From: Oceanobacillus sp. CFH 90083
GTDB taxonomy: Bacteria; Bacillota; Bacilli; Bacillales; Amphibacillaceae
Direction of reading: 5' to 3'
Length of the DNA stretch: 64,000 bases
Assembly: GCF_009389585.1 (NCBI RefSeq)
Contig: NZ_VIYG01000004.1
Coordinates: forward strand, 62,001 to 126,000
In this document: in pieces, positions 52,472-62,061 of the stretch
Numbering within the stretch: the stretch's first letter is position 1
Layout: every line of letters starts with the position of its first letter
Translations under genes and position numbers: made by a program
Notes under the pieces: generated by a model
What the model saw: the letters and a program-made list of their open reading frames with translations, nothing else
The model's database searches: none
What the model was told of the DNA's origin: nothing

Positions 52472-52800
52472 CCGCTCCAGAAATACACTCCGCTTTCCGT
52501 GGGCTTGAGCTCAGCCTCCTCGAAAAAAAGAAGAGCACTTTTTTCCTGCGGGGTCTTCCCACTGCGCATTCCCACAGGAGTCTCCGTGTATTTCTTCCGC
52601 TAGAATTAGTTTGAATTCTTTGTAAGAAAGCAAAAGAAACATACTTCTTCTAAGATGGGAGCGGATGTTGTCGACTCCTACAGGAAAAGCAACAGGTAGA
52701 CCTGAGCAGGAAGCGGTCTTCCTCCGAGGAGGCTAAGGCCGTTGCCCGTGGAAAGCGACTTCCCGTAGCGAACATCTCCTCGGCAAGAACACCAGTGTTT
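52472..52800. repeat. Two inverted copies of the Bacillaceae GC-rich palindromic repeat
   Basis: Copy 1 (about 52472-52607) contains CTCCGCTTTCCGTGGGC, CAGCCTCCTCG, CCTGCGGGGTCTTCC, and CACAGGAGTCTCCGTGTAT. Copy 2 (about 52662-52790) contains the same phrases in reverse complement (GAGTC/GACTCCTACAGG, GAGGAGGCTAAGG, GCCCGTGGAAAGCG). The unit is a common dispersed repeat in alkaliphilic and halophilic bacilli; the two here face each other across about 55 bases and can form a very large cruciform or RNA hairpin. Non-coding. Confidence 0.75.
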
Positions 52801-52860
52801 TAAAGACCAAGTGACTTTCTTGGCAAGCTCTTTTGGTCAGGAGGGTGTAACATACATCTG

Positions 52861-53802
52861 CTAGATAAAATATAAAAAAAGTAAATAAACCAGAGGAATG
52901 CTGACAGCCGAAAGAAGGGTGGAGAAAAAGACAACCACCGCAGAAAATTCCGCGTCTCCCCCATATACTTGTGCATACATACTTATCGTGGCAGGACTTG
53001 GTGTCGCAGAAAGCAGACATGCTATCATAAACCACTCAAATGGAAGATGAAATAACAGTAATGGCAGAAAAAAGAGGATTGGATAAATAAATAACCTGCT
53101 TATGACGGCGATATAAACGAAAATATCCTTCATATATGTGATAACATCTGAAAAAGTAATCGTTGAAATCATCATACCGATCATAATCATGGATAAAGGT
53201 ACTGTCATCTGCCCGATGGTCGCTACCGGCTCCATAATAAAAGCAGGAATTTGAACAGGAAAGATAAATAAAATAAAACCGAACACTGTTGCTAAAAAGC
53301 CGGGATTTTTCAGGATAAACACAGCTTTGGAATCTGGAAGCATGCCAGGGTTCATAATATAAATGGCATATGTCCACATCAAAACGTAATAAATCAGATT
53401 AAATACAGAAGCAAGCAGAATTCCCTCCTGGCCGAACAGCTGCAGAATAATCACCATGCCGATAAATCCTTGATTACCAAATAAAATAACATTTTCAAAT
53501 ACCGCTTTACGTTCTATCGGCAATGTCAATCTTCTCGTAATAAACCGGCTTAAAAAAAGGGTCCCTCCCATAATATAGATGGAAAGGACAAACATAATGA
53601 AGGCGCCATAAGCTTGTTCGTACTGGAAAGGTATATGCATGGAACTGATAATCAGACAGGGTAGAGCCACATATAATAATAAAGTTGTCATGGCACGCTG
53701 ACCTTGTTCAGAGATCAGCTTCTTCCGTCTAATGATCCAGCCAATTGCAACAATAATATATAGAGAACCAATCTGATATGCCAGTGTAAACAATGAATCC
53801 AT
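52861..53802 (-). CDS. AEC family transporter (second)
   Basis: 313 residues, ten spans. MDSLFTLAYQIGSLYIIVAIGWIIRRKKLIS at the start, NVILFGNQGFIGMVIILQLFG (about 104) and MIACLLSATPSPATISMYAQVYG (about 260) are family-typical. The family carries mono- and dicarboxylates. It is clearly distinct in sequence from the AEC protein at 43828-44766. It lies after the xylB stop on the same strand. Confidence 0.9.
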   Translation of the reverse strand: MDSLFTLAYQIGSLYIIVAIGWIIRRKKLISEQGQRAMTTLLLYVALPCLIISSMHIPFQYEQAYGAFIMFVLSIYIMGGTLFLSRFITRRLTLPIERKAVFENVILFGNQGFIGMVIILQLFGQEGILLASVFNLIYYVLMWTYAIYIMNPGMLPDSKAVFILKNPGFLATVFGFILFIFPVQIPAFIMEPVATIGQMTVPLSMIMIGMMISTITFSDVITYMKDIFVYIAVISRLFIYPILFFLPLLLFHLPFEWFMIACLLSATPSPATISMYAQVYGGDAEFSAVVVFFSTLLSAVSIPLVYLLFLYFI

Positions 53803-53871
53803 GCTCCTCCACCTCTCGCTTTAGCGTACCATTACAGGTTATTCATAAGGTGAGAAACATGTGATACATGA

Positions 53872-55383
53872 CTACAATTCATTCCCATTTCGATATTTCA
53901 TTAAATCCTTATTGATTTGCTTTGTCGATGCATAAACAGATTTATACAATGTAAAGAGTTCCTTGTATTTTTCTACATTTTCACGTATAGGCTCCACCGT
54001 TTGTGCATCCTCCAGAAAAACAGAAGCGCGTTCCGGAAGTGTTTCAAACCAGCCTGATCCATAAGCAGCCAGCATAGCAGCCCCCATTCCCGGACCTTGC
54101 TCACTGCTTGGTTTCATTACCGTGGCATTAAAAATATCTGCCTGCATTTGCAGCCACATCGTACTTTTTGCCCCGCCGCCAATAGATATAACGGTATCGA
54201 CTGACTTTCCATTCTCCCTGAAAATTTCTACAGATTCATTTAATGAAAAAGTGATTCCTTCCATCACTGCTCTTGTAAAATGCTTGCGTTTATGAGAGCT
54301 GTCCATGCCAATAAAGCTGCCCCGGATAGATGCATCAACGTGAGGGGTACGTTCTCCAGCAATATAAGGCGTAAACAGGAGACCATTTGCCCCGACAGGA
54401 ACGTCTGCTGCTTCTTGTAAAAGATCATCGAATGTCATTTCTTTGGCAAAGGTATTTTTAAACCAGGATAAGCTATAGCCTGCAGCAAGCGTAACTCCCA
54501 TGGTATAAAAAGCATCGGGAGCAGCATGGTTAAGGTAATGTACCTTTCCCGCAAATGATTTATTACCGGCATCCTCATAAGATAAAACAACTCCAGAAGT
54601 ACCGATACTGGCCATCGTTCTTCCTTCCTCCAAAATACCTGCCCCAATCGCTCCACAGGCATTATCAGCACCGCCGGCAAATACGTTGATTTTTCCAGAA
54701 AGTCCCGTTTTCTCCGCTATAATTTCATCAATATTTCCAACCATTTCATGAGAGGGAACAAGCGGCGGGCACAGCTCCGGATCAATATCTAACGCCGTGC
54801 AAATTTCATCGCTCCACGAACGCTTCTCTATATCTAACAAAAGTGTCCCTGCAGCATCCGAATAATCCATATGTAACCGGCCGGTTAATCGGAAGCGCAA
54901 ATAATCCTTTGGTAATAAAAACAGCTTTGCTTTCGCATAATTTTCAGGTTCATATTTTTTTACCCATATTATTTTAGGCAGTGTAAAGCCTTCCAGTGCT
55001 ATGTTTTTTGATATGTGGAGAAGTTTCTCTCTGCCAACCTGCTCTGTAATTTCCTGACATTCTTCTGTAGTACGTGTATCATTCCATAGGATAGCGGGTC
55101 GAATAGCATCATGGTTCTCATCTAATAATACAAGACCATGCATTTGTCCGGAAAAGCTGATTCCTTCAATATCAGATACATCTCCAGGAAAGCTGTCTGT
55201 AAGCTCAGCCAATCCAGCTATTGTCTGCTCTACCCAATCTTCCGGGTTTTGCTCGCTGTACCCCGCTTTTTCTTGCATTAAAGGGTATTCTTTTGATATT
55301 TCTTGAATCACTTTTCCATTCATGCTTACTAATAAAAGTTTGACTGCACTAGTCCCTAAGTCTATTCCAATGACATATTTCAT
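53872..55383 (-). CDS. xylB: FGGY carbohydrate kinase, xylulokinase-like
   Basis: 503 residues. Phosphorylates a ketopentose (D-xylulose in the named family) or a related sugar. FGGY motifs: GIDLGTSAVKLLLVSMNG (5-22), GLVLLDENHDAIRPAILWNDTRT (about 79), FAGGADNACGAIGAGI (about 237) and SIGGGAKSTMWLQMQADIFNA (about 393). XylB-specific features dominate but no xylA is near, and the local operon is divergent from TIM-barrel isomerases and a KdgT permease, so another ketose could be the true substrate. Confidence 0.88.
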   Translation of the reverse strand: MKYVIGIDLGTSAVKLLLVSMNGKVIQEISKEYPLMQEKAGYSEQNPEDWVEQTIAGLAELTDSFPGDVSDIEGISFSGQMHGLVLLDENHDAIRPAILWNDTRTTEECQEITEQVGREKLLHISKNIALEGFTLPKIIWVKKYEPENYAKAKLFLLPKDYLRFRLTGRLHMDYSDAAGTLLLDIEKRSWSDEICTALDIDPELCPPLVPSHEMVGNIDEIIAEKTGLSGKINVFAGGADNACGAIGAGILEEGRTMASIGTSGVVLSYEDAGNKSFAGKVHYLNHAAPDAFYTMGVTLAAGYSLSWFKNTFAKEMTFDDLLQEAADVPVGANGLLFTPYIAGERTPHVDASIRGSFIGMDSSHKRKHFTRAVMEGITFSLNESVEIFRENGKSVDTVISIGGGAKSTMWLQMQADIFNATVMKPSSEQGPGMGAAMLAAYGSGWFETLPERASVFLEDAQTVEPIRENVEKYKELFTLYKSVYASTKQINKDLMKYRNGNEL

Positions 55384-55452
55384 CTCTTTTTATTTCCTTT
55401 CTGTTATTGTAATTTGGAGAATATATTTTTTCATCCATTCTTTGTCTAGAGA

Positions 55453-55468
55453 ACGCTGTTAACAGCGT
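55453..55468. promoter_or_regulatory. Perfect 16-base palindrome upstream of xylB
   Basis: ACGCTGTTAACAGCGT, 70 bases upstream of the xylB start and between it and the ROK regulator gene. It suits a dimeric regulator such as the adjacent ROK protein. Confidence 0.55.
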
Positions 55469-55634
55469 ATCCTCCAATTTTTGGTACAAGCCGATATAAT
55501 GTGATTGAATAGATGGTATACTATTCACTGTCTTAAACTCGAAGTGAAAGCAGTACCTGATATGAATGTAGTAAAATAAAAAGAGTTCCATGAAAAGCGT
55601 ATCATTTTTGAAATGACTATTAAGAAATAATTAT

Positions 55635-56852
55635 TTATTCAGAGCTAACGTGATAATCATTTTCAAAAAAGTGTGTTAATGCAATAGCAATGGCGCCAAT
55701 AATGGTTGAATCAGAACCTAATTCAGAAAATAAAATTTCTAAGTTTTTATTGTGATCAGGTAATACATTTGTGTGAAGTGTTTCATTCAGAGAAGGTTCA
55801 ACCCACTTTTTGAGTTTGGTAATATCTCCTCCTATTAAAACATTTTTAGGATTTAAAACATTTACAAGACTGATGAGACCTATACCTAGAAAACGCCCTA
55901 TTTCTTCTATCTCTTTTATCACTAACGGATTATTTTGACCAGCCAGTGTTTCCAGGAATTCAATAGAAAGCTGTGAAAAAGGGCTGGCATCTAATTGTTC
56001 TGCTACCTCGGGCACACCCGAAAGTTTCTTTAGCAGGGTATTCGTGGAAGCATACATTTGCCAACAGCCTTTACTTCCACAAGAGCATCTTTTACCATTG
56101 TATTTAACGATAAGATGCCCTGCTTCTCCGGATAATCCATTATAGCCGCGAAATAATTCATTTTTTATAGTAGCGGCACTTCCTATGACATTGCCAACAC
56201 TTATATACAAGGTATCGGTTAAAAGGTTATTCTTATCAAATTGCTTTTCTCCAATCAAACCAACCCGTGCCTGATTATCTACAACGCAAGGAATTCGAAA
56301 TGTATCGACAATAGTTTGTCTTAAGTCTACAGAGTTCCATTTTAAAGATGGTGCTTTTAAAACTGTACCGTTCTCATTAATCATACCTGGAAAACCAATA
56401 CCGATACACGTGATTTGAAAGAGGCTTTCTTTAGCATGACCCTGCATTTCTTTAATGGATTCAATGATATTTTTTATAACAAACTTTGGTGTGTTACTTC
56501 TTAACTCCTTTGTAAAACGCTTGACTATTTGTCCATTTAGATCAGCTAAGGCAACTTCTAATAGTTTCGACTTAACAGTAATCCCAATAACAAACCCGGA
56601 ATCCCCCTTTATGGAATACATCGTTGGTTTTCTGCCTCCTGATGATACCCCTTCGCCTAATTGTTTAATAATCGAATCTGATTCAAGCTCATTAACTAAT
56701 CGAGATACTGTTCCACGATTAAGCCCGGATTTAGTGACAATTTCAGGCTTTGAAAGAGGAGAGTAGTCTCTTATTATACTTAAAATTAATGCTTTATTAA
56801 TTTTTTTGACCAAGTACTGGTCTGCAGTAATCGTTTCCACTTTAAATATCAT
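55635..56852 (-). CDS. ROK family transcriptional regulator (XylR-like)
   Basis: 405 residues. The N-terminal winged HTH is KPEIVTKSGLNRGTVSRLVNELESDSIIKQLG (about 37-68), then the ROK fold with the zinc motif CSCGSKGC (about 262-269) and ETLAG. This layout is that of XylR/NagC. Start: ATG 56852 touches GGAAGG; a GTG 12 bases later is also possible. Likely represses xylB and the divergent isomerase/KdgT operon until a sugar binds. Confidence 0.9.
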   Translation of the reverse strand: MIFKVETITADQYLVKKINKALILSIIRDYSPLSKPEIVTKSGLNRGTVSRLVNELESDSIIKQLGEGVSSGGRKPTMYSIKGDSGFVIGITVKSKLLEVALADLNGQIVKRFTKELRSNTPKFVIKNIIESIKEMQGHAKESLFQITCIGIGFPGMINENGTVLKAPSLKWNSVDLRQTIVDTFRIPCVVDNQARVGLIGEKQFDKNNLLTDTLYISVGNVIGSAATIKNELFRGYNGLSGEAGHLIVKYNGKRCSCGSKGCWQMYASTNTLLKKLSGVPEVAEQLDASPFSQLSIEFLETLAGQNNPLVIKEIEEIGRFLGIGLISLVNVLNPKNVLIGGDITKLKKWVEPSLNETLHTNVLPDHNKNLEILFSELGSDSTIIGAIAIALTHFFENDYHVSSE

Positions 56853-57400
56853 TCCTTCCGCTATGTTTAGAGCATAAAAATGTAATGAAAGTAATTAAAG
56901 AGAACTTTGCATTTCCTGAGAACAAACAAAGATATTAAGGAGTAAAAATTTTAATCTTTGGCATAAACTTTTTGCCCTGCAGCAAATGTCTGTATATCAC
57001 TATGAGGATATAAGGTTAAGATCTATTCAAACTGTATTTTGTAGCTTTACTTTATAGAAAAAATGCTTATTATCTCATTTTATATAATAATTATATGCAT
57101 TTTTAAACCATATTTACAGTGATATACTTCATTTGCTTTGAAAAAAACGATTTATTTAAGTATATATTAACACCTTAAAACATTATTATATAAGCATTTT
57201 TGGAAAATAATAAAAAAAATCTTATATAAATTTAGTTCTTCCTATGGAAAAACAAAGTTTAGTGTGTTAATATAAATCCACTGAACAATTTTGTTCCAAA
57301 ATGAAAACCCTTTCTTTTGCTAGCAATAAAAGGAAATAAGGCAATTACGTCGTGTTAAAGAAAATGAAAACGCTATCGGATTCTAATAGAAACAGGAGGA
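56853..57400. promoter_or_regulatory. 548-base divergent control region
   Basis: AT-rich and non-coding. It contains a perfect 14-base palindrome GAACAATTTTGTTC at 57283-57296 (ROK operator candidate) and a cre-like TGAAAACGCTATCG at 57365-57378 (13 of 14 positions match TGWAARCGYTWNCW; the last base differs). Promoters are likely for both directions, but none could be assigned with certainty. Confidence 0.55.
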
Positions 57401-57405
57401 TTGCA

Positions 57406-58237
57406 AATGTGTATTAAATTTGGGTGTCATACTTCTACTTGGGAATTGGACTACGATAAAGAAACGGATTACCTTGATGAAGTAATGAATACGGTAAGTA
57501 ATGCAGATTTTAAAGGGGTAGATGTTCAGGTTGCGATGCTGGGAAGGTATCAAAATGCCCCTGAAAAGTTAAAACGGGCATTAGATGAAAGAGGAATTTC
57601 TCTGGCTTCATTAACAGTCCCATTTACATGGGCGAACGATGAAGAAACAAAAGGCGAAAGAGAACGTGCAGATTATTACATTGATTATTTAACAAATTTT
57701 CCTGGAGCAGTAATGAATCTTCCGTCACGAGTAGGGGCTAATAGAGACAATTTGCTGAAACGCCAAAAGCAAATTATTGCTTGTGCAAACGCTGTCGGAA
57801 AACGAGCATATGAAAAAGGCGTGCAAGCTTCTTTTCACCCGGCTTCTCCAGAAACATCCTATTTTAGAACGAAAGAGGATTACGATGTTTTATTTGACCT
57901 TTTAGATACATCCTATATGAGCTATACACCGGATGCAGGTCATATAAAAGCGGGAGGGATGCGTCCAGAAGAAATTATTACAGATAATCTTTCTATTATC
58001 AAGCATGTTCATTTTAAAGATTGCTCTAACAATAATGAATGGAGAGAAATGGGGACAGGAGATATTGATTTCCCTTATATCGTACAGACGCTCAAAGATA
58101 GCGGCTACCAAGGGTGGATTATGATTGAAGAAGAAACAGAAGAAGCTAGGGCAGATCCAGATAAAGTTATTTTAAATGTTGGAAAATATGTTGAAAAGAA
58201 CTTGAAAACGATTGTAAATAAGGAGGGAAGAAAATGA
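57406..58237 (+). CDS. TIM-barrel sugar isomerase/epimerase (IolE-like)
   Basis: About 275 residues, xylose isomerase-like TIM barrel (AP_endonuc_2). AAACAGGAGGATTGCAA precedes the start; ATG 57407 in the phase MCIKFGCHTSTWELDYD fits the ribosome site. Family motifs: VNAG-like FHPASPETSYFRTKEDYDVLFDLLDTSYMSYTPDAGHIKAGG (about 147-187; metal-binding Glu/Asp/His layout), IKHVHFKDCS (about 203) and GWIMIEEETE (about 242). The four-base overlap with the next gene couples the two. Acts on an unknown sugar or cyclitol. Confidence 0.85.
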
Positions 58238-59127
58238 CAAATCGATTTATACCTTCCTTATTAGTGCCAGAAATTTTCTTTCCAGTAAAAGATAAAGATA
58301 ACTTTACAGCAAATATTATCGAACAATTATCGGAAGAAGGATTTTATCGCTCTTATGAGATTGGAGATATCTCTCAATCTTTTGAGAGAAAGAGAATTTT
58401 AAATCTGGCAAAAGCAAATAATTATGAGCTGACACAATGGTTGACTTTTATCATCGATAGAAATGGACTGGATGTTTCATCGCTTGATTCAAAATTAAGA
58501 AAAGAAGCAGTAAAACAATTGAAAGAAAGCCTTTATGGTGCAGCGGAGTGTGGTGCATCCAATATCGCGTTTGTAACTGGGGCAGATCCAGGTGTTGCAA
58601 GACGTATGGATGCTATAGAAGGATTATATGAAAGTATATGTGAACTTTGTGAAGAAGCGGCTACTTATAATATGGATGTTTTAGTAGAACCATTAGATCG
58701 GGAAGCACATAAAAAACGGATCATTGGCCCTACAAAAGATGCTGTTGAATTGATTCGTCGAGTAAAAAAACAATTTAGTAATATTGGCTTAGCTTTTGAT
58801 ACGGCACATGCAGCGTTAAATGGAGAAGATATTAACGAAGCTTTAGAAAAAGCAAAGTGTGAGACGCATCAAATTCATTTTTCTAACGCGGTTCTGAACG
58901 ATAAAGATAGTTTATATGGTGATAATCATATGCCGATTGGAGAGCCGGGATTTCTAACAGTGGATAAAATGGCATCTATTTTAAGAAAAGCGGATGAACT
59001 TGGTATAAGAAAAGAGAATGGCTTACGTGTGGCAGCAGAAGTAAGAGGAAGAGATACGGAGAATTATCTAAATAATGAAAAAGAAACTAGGAATATATTG
59101 GAAAATGCTCTTGAAATAAGATTTTAA
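58234..59127 (+). CDS. TIM-barrel sugar isomerase/epimerase (second)
   Basis: 297 residues; a distant relative of the preceding protein. SNIAFVTGADPGV (about 109), VLVEPLDREAHKKRIIGPT (about 151-169; first metal Glu), GLAFDTAHAALNG (about 185; Asp/His) and HQIHFSNAVL (about 211) follow the AP_endonuc_2 order. ATGA overlap with the upstream gene, 56 bases to the kdgT-like gene. It may act on the product or substrate of its partner. Confidence 0.85.
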   Translation: MTNRFIPSLLVPEIFFPVKDKDNFTANIIEQLSEEGFYRSYEIGDISQSFERKRILNLAKANNYELTQWLTFIIDRNGLDVSSLDSKLRKEAVKQLKESLYGAAECGASNIAFVTGADPGVARRMDAIEGLYESICELCEEAATYNMDVLVEPLDREAHKKRIIGPTKDAVELIRRVKKQFSNIGLAFDTAHAALNGEDINEALEKAKCETHQIHFSNAVLNDKDSLYGDNHMPIGEPGFLTVDKMASILRKADELGIRKENGLRVAAEVRGRDTENYLNNEKETRNILENALEIRF

Positions 59128-59182
59128 CATTTCTATTTAAGTTTGATTTCCAAAGAAAATTATTATAAAAGAGGCGAAATAT

Positions 59183-60190
59183 ATGGAAATTAAAAGATTT
59201 TTAGAGAGAATTCCTGGCGGGATGATGGTAGTCCCTCTTTTGCTGGGAGCAATAGTTAATACGGTGGCTCCAAATGCCTTAAGAATTGACGGGTTTACCC
59301 AAGCGTTATTTGTAGATGCTGTTCCAGTTTTAGCTGCATTATATCTTGTCTGTGCTGGAGCTCAGTTAAATCTTCGAAGCTTTGGTACAAGTGTTGCAAA
59401 AGGGGTAACACTTTTAACAGTAAAATGGCTTGTGGCAGTAATATTTACATTACTGGCTATTTGGTTCGGTGGAGAGTCTGGTCTCTGGTTAGGGCTTGCC
59501 CCTTTAGCTATTATGGCTGCGATGTCGAATAGTAACGGTGCTATGTATATGGCTGTAGCATCACAATATGGTAAACAGGATGATAAGGCAGCTTACTCTA
59601 TACTGGTTTTAAATGATGGTCCTTTATTAACAATGCTGGCTTTTACAATATTGGGATTCATGGGATTTGTAGAAGGCATGTTCTCTATCATGCCATTCAT
59701 ATCTGTATTAATACCATTGCTAGTCGGTGTTGTCTTGGGGAATTTAGATGGAAAAATGAGAGACTTTTTTGTTAGTGGTAGCGATATGATTATACCATTT
59801 TTGGCTTTTGCTTTAGGAATGGGAATCAATTTAACAGCAATACTTGAAGGAGGATTAAGTGGAGTACTTTTAGGTGTATTTACTTTAATATTTACTGGAG
59901 GCGCTGCATTTTTCGTATTTAAATTATTTAAATGGAATCCAATTGTCGGTGCTGCTGAGGGAACAACAGCAGGTAATGCAGTAATGGTTCCAGCTGTAAT
60001 AGCTGCGGCTAATCCTGCTTTTGCATCTGTTGAAGCTATATCAACTGTGCAAGTAGCAGCTTCAGCTGTGACCACAGCAATATTATTACCAATTGCTTTA
60101 TCTTTATTAGTTAAGCTGACTGGTGCTCAAAAGAATACATTAACAGAGAATGTAACATCAAATGATGTTACTTCTGAAAAGGTTAATTAG
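59183..60190 (+). CDS. 2-keto-3-deoxygluconate permease family transporter (KdgT-like)
   Basis: 335 residues, about ten spans; the KDGT family imports sugar-acid-like compounds with a proton. ERIPGGMMVVPLLLGAIVNTVAPNA (about 7-31), VLAALYLVCAGAQLNLRSFG (about 50), KAAYSILVLNDGPLLTMLAFT (about 133) and GAAEGTTAGNAVMVPAVIAAA (about 255) are typical. It probably brings in the substrate for the isomerases and the dehydrogenase of this operon. GAGGCG ribosome site. Confidence 0.92.
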   Translation: MEIKRFLERIPGGMMVVPLLLGAIVNTVAPNALRIDGFTQALFVDAVPVLAALYLVCAGAQLNLRSFGTSVAKGVTLLTVKWLVAVIFTLLAIWFGGESGLWLGLAPLAIMAAMSNSNGAMYMAVASQYGKQDDKAAYSILVLNDGPLLTMLAFTILGFMGFVEGMFSIMPFISVLIPLLVGVVLGNLDGKMRDFFVSGSDMIIPFLAFALGMGINLTAILEGGLSGVLLGVFTLIFTGGAAFFVFKLFKWNPIVGAAEGTTAGNAVMVPAVIAAANPAFASVEAISTVQVAASAVTTAILLPIALSLLVKLTGAQKNTLTENVTSNDVTSEKVN

Positions 60191-60262
60191 TAGCAGAAGA
60201 AAACAAATTAAATCTTAAGAGCAAAAGGCTCTTAAAATATATAAGATGAGGGAGAAATATAA

Positions 60263-61309
60263 ATGTATACAATGAAATTATCCAACGTAGAAACTTTTAC
60301 TTTAGACGCTTTACAAGCTGTAGGTGTAGATGAAAAAGAAGCTGAAATTTGTGCAAAGAATATCAGTTTTGCAGATAAGCAAGGAACAGATACACATGGT
60401 ATTATGCGAGTTCCTGTTTATATTGAACGGTTGCAGTCTGGAGCATTTAATGCAAAACCAAATACAAAATGGGTGAAGGAAACAGATACAATGGCTGTGC
60501 TGGATGCAGATGATGGAATGGGGCACTATCCAGCCCAGTTAGCAATGGAAAAAGCGATCGAAAAAGCAAGGGAAAAAGGTATTGGTTTTGCCACTTTATA
60601 TAACGGCAATCATATAGGTGCCGGGGCATGTTATGCTCAAATGGCTGCTGAACAAGGTATGATTGGTTTCTTAACTACGAATGCAGGATCACTTATGGCA
60701 GCTTCAGGAGGAAAAGAGAGAGTATTAGGAAATAACCCGTTGTGTTTCTCTATTCCGCGAAAAGGTAAGGAACCTATTATACTAGATATTGCGAACAGTG
60801 TTGTTGCAGGTGGTAAGCTTCAGTTAGCTAGTTCAAAAGGAGAAGAGATTCCATTAGGCTGGGCATTAGATACAGAAGGAAACCCAACTACAGATCCAGA
60901 TAAGGGATTAGAAGGAACGTTAGTACCTATCGGCGGCCATAAAGGGTATGGGCTAACTCTAGTTATGGATATTTTAGCCGGGGTGTTATCGGGAGCCAAT
61001 TATAGCAAAAATATATCCTTATTAGACTATGATAAGCCTAATAAAGTAGGATGCACGATGATTGTAATAAATATTGATAAAATTATGCCTTTAGACAGAT
61101 TTTATGATAGGTTAGATGATTTTACAGATATTATTGTAAACTCTGAAAAAATTGATGAAAATGGACATATTTATCTGCCAGGTGAGATTGAAGCTCAAAC
61201 AAAACAAAAAAGGTTAGAAGCGGGAGTGGATATTGCGGATAGCCTTCATGAAGAATTAGTTGAGCTTTGTAAAGAGCTGAACTTAGATAAAGAAAAGTAC
61301 GGGTTATAA
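60263..61309 (+). CDS. LDH2/YlbC-type NAD(P)-dependent oxidoreductase
   Basis: 348 residues; malate/L-lactate/ureidoglycolate/2,3-diketogulonate reductase superfamily. FADKQGTDTHGIMRVPVYIERLQSG (about 33-57; the catalytic His of DTHGI), NGNHIGAGACYAQMAAEQGMIGF (about 112-134), GNNPLCFSIPRKGKEPIILDIANSVVAGGK (about 160-190), and GGHKGYGLTLVMDILAGVLSGA (about 230). Last gene of the KdgT operon, behind GAGGGAG. The closest biochemical role is reduction of a 2-oxo sugar acid, but the substrate is not known. Confidence 0.9.
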   Translation: MYTMKLSNVETFTLDALQAVGVDEKEAEICAKNISFADKQGTDTHGIMRVPVYIERLQSGAFNAKPNTKWVKETDTMAVLDADDGMGHYPAQLAMEKAIEKAREKGIGFATLYNGNHIGAGACYAQMAAEQGMIGFLTTNAGSLMAASGGKERVLGNNPLCFSIPRKGKEPIILDIANSVVAGGKLQLASSKGEEIPLGWALDTEGNPTTDPDKGLEGTLVPIGGHKGYGLTLVMDILAGVLSGANYSKNISLLDYDKPNKVGCTMIVINIDKIMPLDRFYDRLDDFTDIIVNSEKIDENGHIYLPGEIEAQTKQKRLEAGVDIADSLHEELVELCKELNLDKEKYGL

Positions 61310-61322
61310 GCTGATGAAACGA

Positions 61323-61370
61323 GTCCTTCATTCATGCCTTCTATGAAAGCATGAATGAAGGACTTAACTT
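61323..61370 (+). terminator. Terminator of the KdgT operon
   Basis: A perfect 15-bp stem GTCCTTCATTCATGC / GCATGAATGAAGGAC with an 11-base loop, followed by TTAACTTTT. Confidence 0.85.
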
Positions 61371-61552
61371 TTAATACTTTGTAAAGTAGACTTGCTAATC
61401 AAGTAATATTGGGGAATTTTTGAAATGAATAACAGAGAGCTTTTTTAGGGCGGAAGCCAATATCAATGGCATTTTTCAATACACCGGAACAGAACGGTTA
61501 TACTTCGGGTTACAAATACTGTTTTATATTATAAATAATTTTTAACTATCTC

Positions 61553-61966
61553 TTATTCAAGAAGGCGTATAATATTTTGTATATCCTTCTCACTCATTTG
61601 TTGCTGCAAACTTTCACTAATCAGCAATTGCATCTCCTGAATAAATTGTTCCCCTTTTTTCAGGAGAAAGATATCAACAGATCGTTTATCCTTTACATCC
61701 TTTTGGCGTTCAACTAATGACTCGCCTCGATATTGTTCCAATCTTGTAACTAAGCGTGATAAAGCACTATGGCTAAGACCCACTTTGGGGACTAATTCTG
61801 ATAACCTCATCTTTTTTTGCTCTGATTGTGCCAAGTAGTACATAAGGTAAAATTCTTTAACTCCTAATTGGTATCGATCTTGGAGTGTGTAATCCATTGC
61901 TTTCAGTATACGATCGTGATATTTTGTCAGATTAATCCAAGTATCAAACAACTCGTTATTATTCAT
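61553..61966 (-). CDS. MarR family transcriptional regulator
   Basis: 137 residues. Winged HTH: RLSELVPKVGLSHSALSRLVTRLEQYRGESLVERQKDVKDKRSVDIFLLKKGEQ (about 57-111), a standard MarR DNA-binding layout with DKRSV in the wing. Divergent from the Old Yellow Enzyme gene by 95 bases, which contain a dyad; likely represses that gene and itself. No catalytic cysteine pattern obvious enough to call OhrR. Confidence 0.9.
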   Translation of the reverse strand: MNNNELFDTWINLTKYHDRILKAMDYTLQDRYQLGVKEFYLMYYLAQSEQKKMRLSELVPKVGLSHSALSRLVTRLEQYRGESLVERQKDVKDKRSVDIFLLKKGEQFIQEMQLLISESLQQQMSEKDIQNIIRLLE

Positions 61967-61993
61967 GCTTATAATCCTTTCTAATCTTATTTA

Positions 61994-62036
61994 TTGACAT
62001 TATTATATCATAAATTATATTATATGCATGTGCATA
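61994..62036 (+). promoter_or_regulatory. Promoter and MarR operator candidate
   Basis: TTGACA (61994-61999) with TATATT 16 bases downstream, and TATGCA TG TGCATA (62023-62036), a dyad placed just after the -10, a normal position for MarR repression of the downstream gene. Confidence 0.6.
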
Positions 62037-62061
62037 CAAATAAAATAAAAGGAGTTTTTAT

